A model generated the notes under the pieces. The model worked only from the letters and a program-made list of their open reading frames with translations, made no database searches and was not told the origin of the DNA. The position numbers and the translations under genes are program-made. From contig NZ_JACJGB010000004.1 of NCBI RefSeq assembly GCF_014164775.1, forward strand, positions 186,001 to 250,000: 64,000 bases of DNA, written 5' to 3'. Every line of letters begins with the position of its first letter. The stretch's first letter is position 1. Below are positions 62,528 to 64,000 of the stretch, in pieces. The stretch comes from Tessaracoccus sp. MC1679 (GTDB lineage Bacteria; Actinomycetota; Actinomycetes; Propionibacteriales; Propionibacteriaceae).

Positions 62528-63499
62528 TTATCTGGGCTGGCCCTCGGTGAGGGGGGCCGTGTAGTGGGCGTGCTCGAACTCTACCGGGGTGGTGTAGCCG
62601 AGGCGGGAGTGGAGGCGACGGTGGTTGTACCAGTCGACCCAGCCAGCGGTCGCGTACTCGACGTCGGTGACCGTCTTGTAGGGGCCGGGATGGAAGATCG
62701 TGGTACGGATGCACTCGGCCTTGTAGAGACCGTTGATGGATTCCATCAAGGCGTTGTCGTAGGCGTCCCCGACGCTGCCGATCGAGGGCTGGATCTGCTC
62801 CAGAGCCAGGCGTTCGGTGTAGCGCAGCGAGGTGTACTGCGACCCGGCATCCGAGTGCGCCCGCAACGATCCGGGCTGGATCGGGCGGCCATCTCGGTCT
62901 CGCTGCCACACGGCCATCCGCAGCGGGCTGAGGACCAGGTCGGTGTGCATGCTGCCAGCGGCGTGCCAGGCGACGATGCGTTGCGAGAACACATCGACGA
63001 TGAACGCGACGTAGCAGAACCCCGCCCACGTCCGGACGTAGGTGAAGTCCATCACCCACGTGTGATCCGGCCGCGGGGCGGTGAAGTCCCGGTCCAGCAG
63101 GTCACCTGCCCGGTTTGCGCCCTTGCCGGGGATAGTGGTGCGGATCCCCTTGTCGCGCCGCACCCCGGAGAGCCCGAGAGCGGTCATGGCCCGGTCCACG
63201 CTGCCGGCCGAGGCGTCACCGAAGGCAGGCTGGCGACGCACCAGGGCGGTCATCTTCCGACGCCCGTAGAGGCCCTCTGGGGTCATCTGACGCTGCGCCT
63301 GCCTGGTGGTGGTCCACGCCAGGTCACGGACCTTGTCGGCCACGTGCGCATCGCTGAGGGTGCGGGCAGCCACACCACCTCGTTTCCAGGAGCGGTAGGT
63401 CCTCGCGGCGATCTGACAGCCCTGCTCACGCAGGACACGGCAGATCGACTCGACCGCGAACCCCTCGGACTTCATCTGGTCGATGAAACCGGCCATCAA
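62528..63499 (-). CDS. IS3-family transposase, OrfB (DDE catalytic part)
   Basis: This 323-residue integrase-core protein provides the catalytic domain. An N-terminal HTH_21-like region (RQMTPEGLYGRRKMTAL) precedes the core. The DDE residues are Asp in WVMDFTYVRTWAGFCYVAFI, Asp in HSDAGSQYTSLRYT and Glu in DNALMESINGLYKAE. WYNHRRLHSRLGYTTPVEFE marks the C-terminus. All three acids are present. ATG 63499 overlaps the OrfA stop by 4 nt (ATGA). A GCGGGGG/CCCCCGC hairpin just before it may help frameshifting or re-initiation. Confidence 0.94.
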   Translation of the reverse strand: MMAGFIDQMKSEGFAVESICRVLREQGCQIAARTYRSWKRGGVAARTLSDAHVADKVRDLAWTTTRQAQRQMTPEGLYGRRKMTALVRRQPAFGDASAGSVDRAMTALGLSGVRRDKGIRTTIPGKGANRAGDLLDRDFTAPRPDHTWVMDFTYVRTWAGFCYVAFIVDVFSQRIVAWHAAGSMHTDLVLSPLRMAVWQRDRDGRPIQPGSLRAHSDAGSQYTSLRYTERLALEQIQPSIGSVGDAYDNALMESINGLYKAECIRTTIFHPGPYKTVTDVEYATAGWVDWYNHRRLHSRLGYTTPVEFEHAHYTAPLTEGQPR

Positions 63500-63807
63500 C
63501 GGTTGCGGGGGTCGAGTTCCCCCGCGAAGAAAGTCGTTGCCGCTCGCAGGATCGCGACGTCTTCTCGGAGGCGTCGGTTCTCGGCCTTCAACCGCTTCAC
63601 CTCGGCCTGCTCCTCGGTGGTGATCCCGTCGCGTTCGCCGGTATCGACCTGGGCCTGGATCACCCAGCGACGCACGGATTCCTTCCCAACCCCCAGCTGC
63701 TTCGCCACGGCCGCTGCCGCGGCCGTCAGCGACGGATACTCGGACACGTGCTCGGTCACCAGACGCACAGCTCGTGCTTTCAGCTCCGGATCGATCATCT
63801 TGGGCAT
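63496..63807 (-). CDS. IS3-family transposase, OrfA (HTH protein)
   Basis: This 103-residue protein binds the IS ends. MIDPELKARAVRLVTEHVSEYP starts an HTH_Tnp_1 domain, VGKESVRRWVIQAQVD is its recognition part, and EEQAEVKRLKAENRRLREDVA is the leucine-zipper coiled coil. ATG 63807 is chosen because AAGGAG lies about 10 nt upstream; ATG 63816 in the same frame is too close to that site. Full transposase would be an OrfAB fusion. Confidence 0.9.
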   Translation of the reverse strand: MPKMIDPELKARAVRLVTEHVSEYPSLTAAAAAVAKQLGVGKESVRRWVIQAQVDTGERDGITTEEQAEVKRLKAENRRLREDVAILRAATTFFAGELDPRNR

Positions 63808-63872
63808 GGTGCTCATTCTCCTTGACTCAAACAGGAGCGGCATCAAACCTGGGGCGCTTCAACACCAACACG

Positions 63873-63965
63873 GGGAGATCAGCTGACCGCAGACAGGGAG
63901 ATGAGCTGTCCGCCTACAAGGAGATCCCATGACCGCCCACAGGGACTTCCCCGTGTCCCTTGACA
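63873..63965 (+). repeat. Four tandem 23-bp imperfect repeats
   Basis: Units start at 63873, 63896, 63919 and 63942. The first three share GGAGAT, then TGNCCGC and end ACA; the fourth is more diverged (GGGACTTCC). Exact 23-bp spacing suggests protein-binding sites, such as the transposase sites at the end of an IS21-like element. They adjoin the right end of the IS3 element. Not a CRISPR array, since there are no spacers. Confidence 0.6.
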
Positions 63966-64000
63966 CGAGCTCACCCCTCCCCAGAACGGAACCAGCCCGG
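63929..64000 (+). CDS. Possible start of a gene cut by the window edge
   Basis: An ATG preceded by AAGGAGATCCC opens a frame that remains open for the last 24 codons (MTAHRDFPVSLDTSSPL at the start). It begins within the third 23-bp repeat. It is too short to identify; a transposase gene of a neighbouring element would fit the setting. The frame may be chance. Confidence 0.25.
   Translation, partial: MTAHRDFPVSLDTSSPLPRTEPAR

Larger units (their letters stand above)
62501..63861 (-). mobile_element. IS3-family insertion sequence, apparently complete
   Basis: The 1361-bp element has two overlapping transposase frames. Its terminal inverted repeats are related: TGAAGCGTCCGAGATT at the left and TGAAGCGCCCCAGGTTT (complement of the right), with ATGCCGCT shared further in. 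Both ends begin with TG, as IS3 elements do. The flanks differ (GGG at the left, ACA at the right), so no target-site duplication is seen. Confidence 0.85.

Noticed and set aside
63873-63965. CRISPR array
   Set aside because: Repeats follow each other without spacers and vary too much.
53230-64000. Prophage
   Set aside because: No capsid, terminase, portal or lysis gene; only integrase, excisionase and cargo are seen.

Overview
The window is GC-rich with dense, often overlapping genes and many GTG starts, as expected for an actinomycete. Gene order points to Actinomycetota and probably Propionibacteriaceae (inference). The main markers are a FasR-type regulator followed by fabD-fabH-acpP-fabF, a homodimeric pyruvate dehydrogenase E1 (aceE) beside a DUF3052 gene, a DUF3145 gene, and prfB-ftsE-ftsX-M23 peptidase-smpB-ssrA. 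Several genes carry a TANNNT -10 hexamer only 6-9 nt before the start codon, which suggests leaderless mRNAs.

Layout. 1-1400: end of a zinc uptake operon (ATPase cut by the window edge, plus a His-rich zinc-binding lipoprotein) behind a Zur-like box. 1500-8470: a sugar ABC importer without its own ATPase, a GH36 alpha-galactosidase and a ROK repressor, together an alpha-galactoside utilisation locus. 8500-17960: housekeeping genes (dus, citrate synthase, dgt, dnaG), an acetate-type symporter with its DUF485 partner, an unusual sigma factor and tRNA-Asn. 18000-20400: divergent trehalose genes otsA/otsB and a CAU tRNA. 20400-28700: a MoxR/DUF58/VWA/VWA operon, a PLP-binding protein, an S9 peptidase and DUF3145. 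28700-33530: type II fatty-acid synthase cluster with its regulator. 33590-39810: lone cobF, AGCS symporter, PHP protein and a large LuxR regulator. 40030-45500: aceE, DUF3052 and a tandem, eukaryote-like phosphofructokinase. 45500-53110: tRNA-Val, yqeY, prfB, ftsEX with a LytM peptidase, smpB, a DUF1707 protein and tmRNA.

From the 3' end of ssrA (about 53077) to the window edge is a mobile island. It opens with a tyrosine integrase and an excisionase-like protein that seems to start at ATT. A Fic-domain protein follows behind an inverted repeat. Next comes about 1 kb of decayed DNA holding a tRNA-Pro-like 3' end and a degenerate copy of the tRNA-Asn 3' half with its terminator. The island then carries a 1350-residue protein that joins a PD-(D/E)XK (Cap4/DUF4297-like) nuclease-like N-terminus, a P-loop NTPase and a very long C-terminal region. 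I read it as a candidate Avs/STAND-type antiviral defence protein, the best candidate here for a little-described system. A small protein resembling the uracil-DNA-glycosylase fold converges on it. An IS3-family element and a series of 23-bp tandem repeats, perhaps the end of a second mobile element, close the window. No distal copy of the ssrA attachment sequence was seen, so the island probably continues beyond position 64000.
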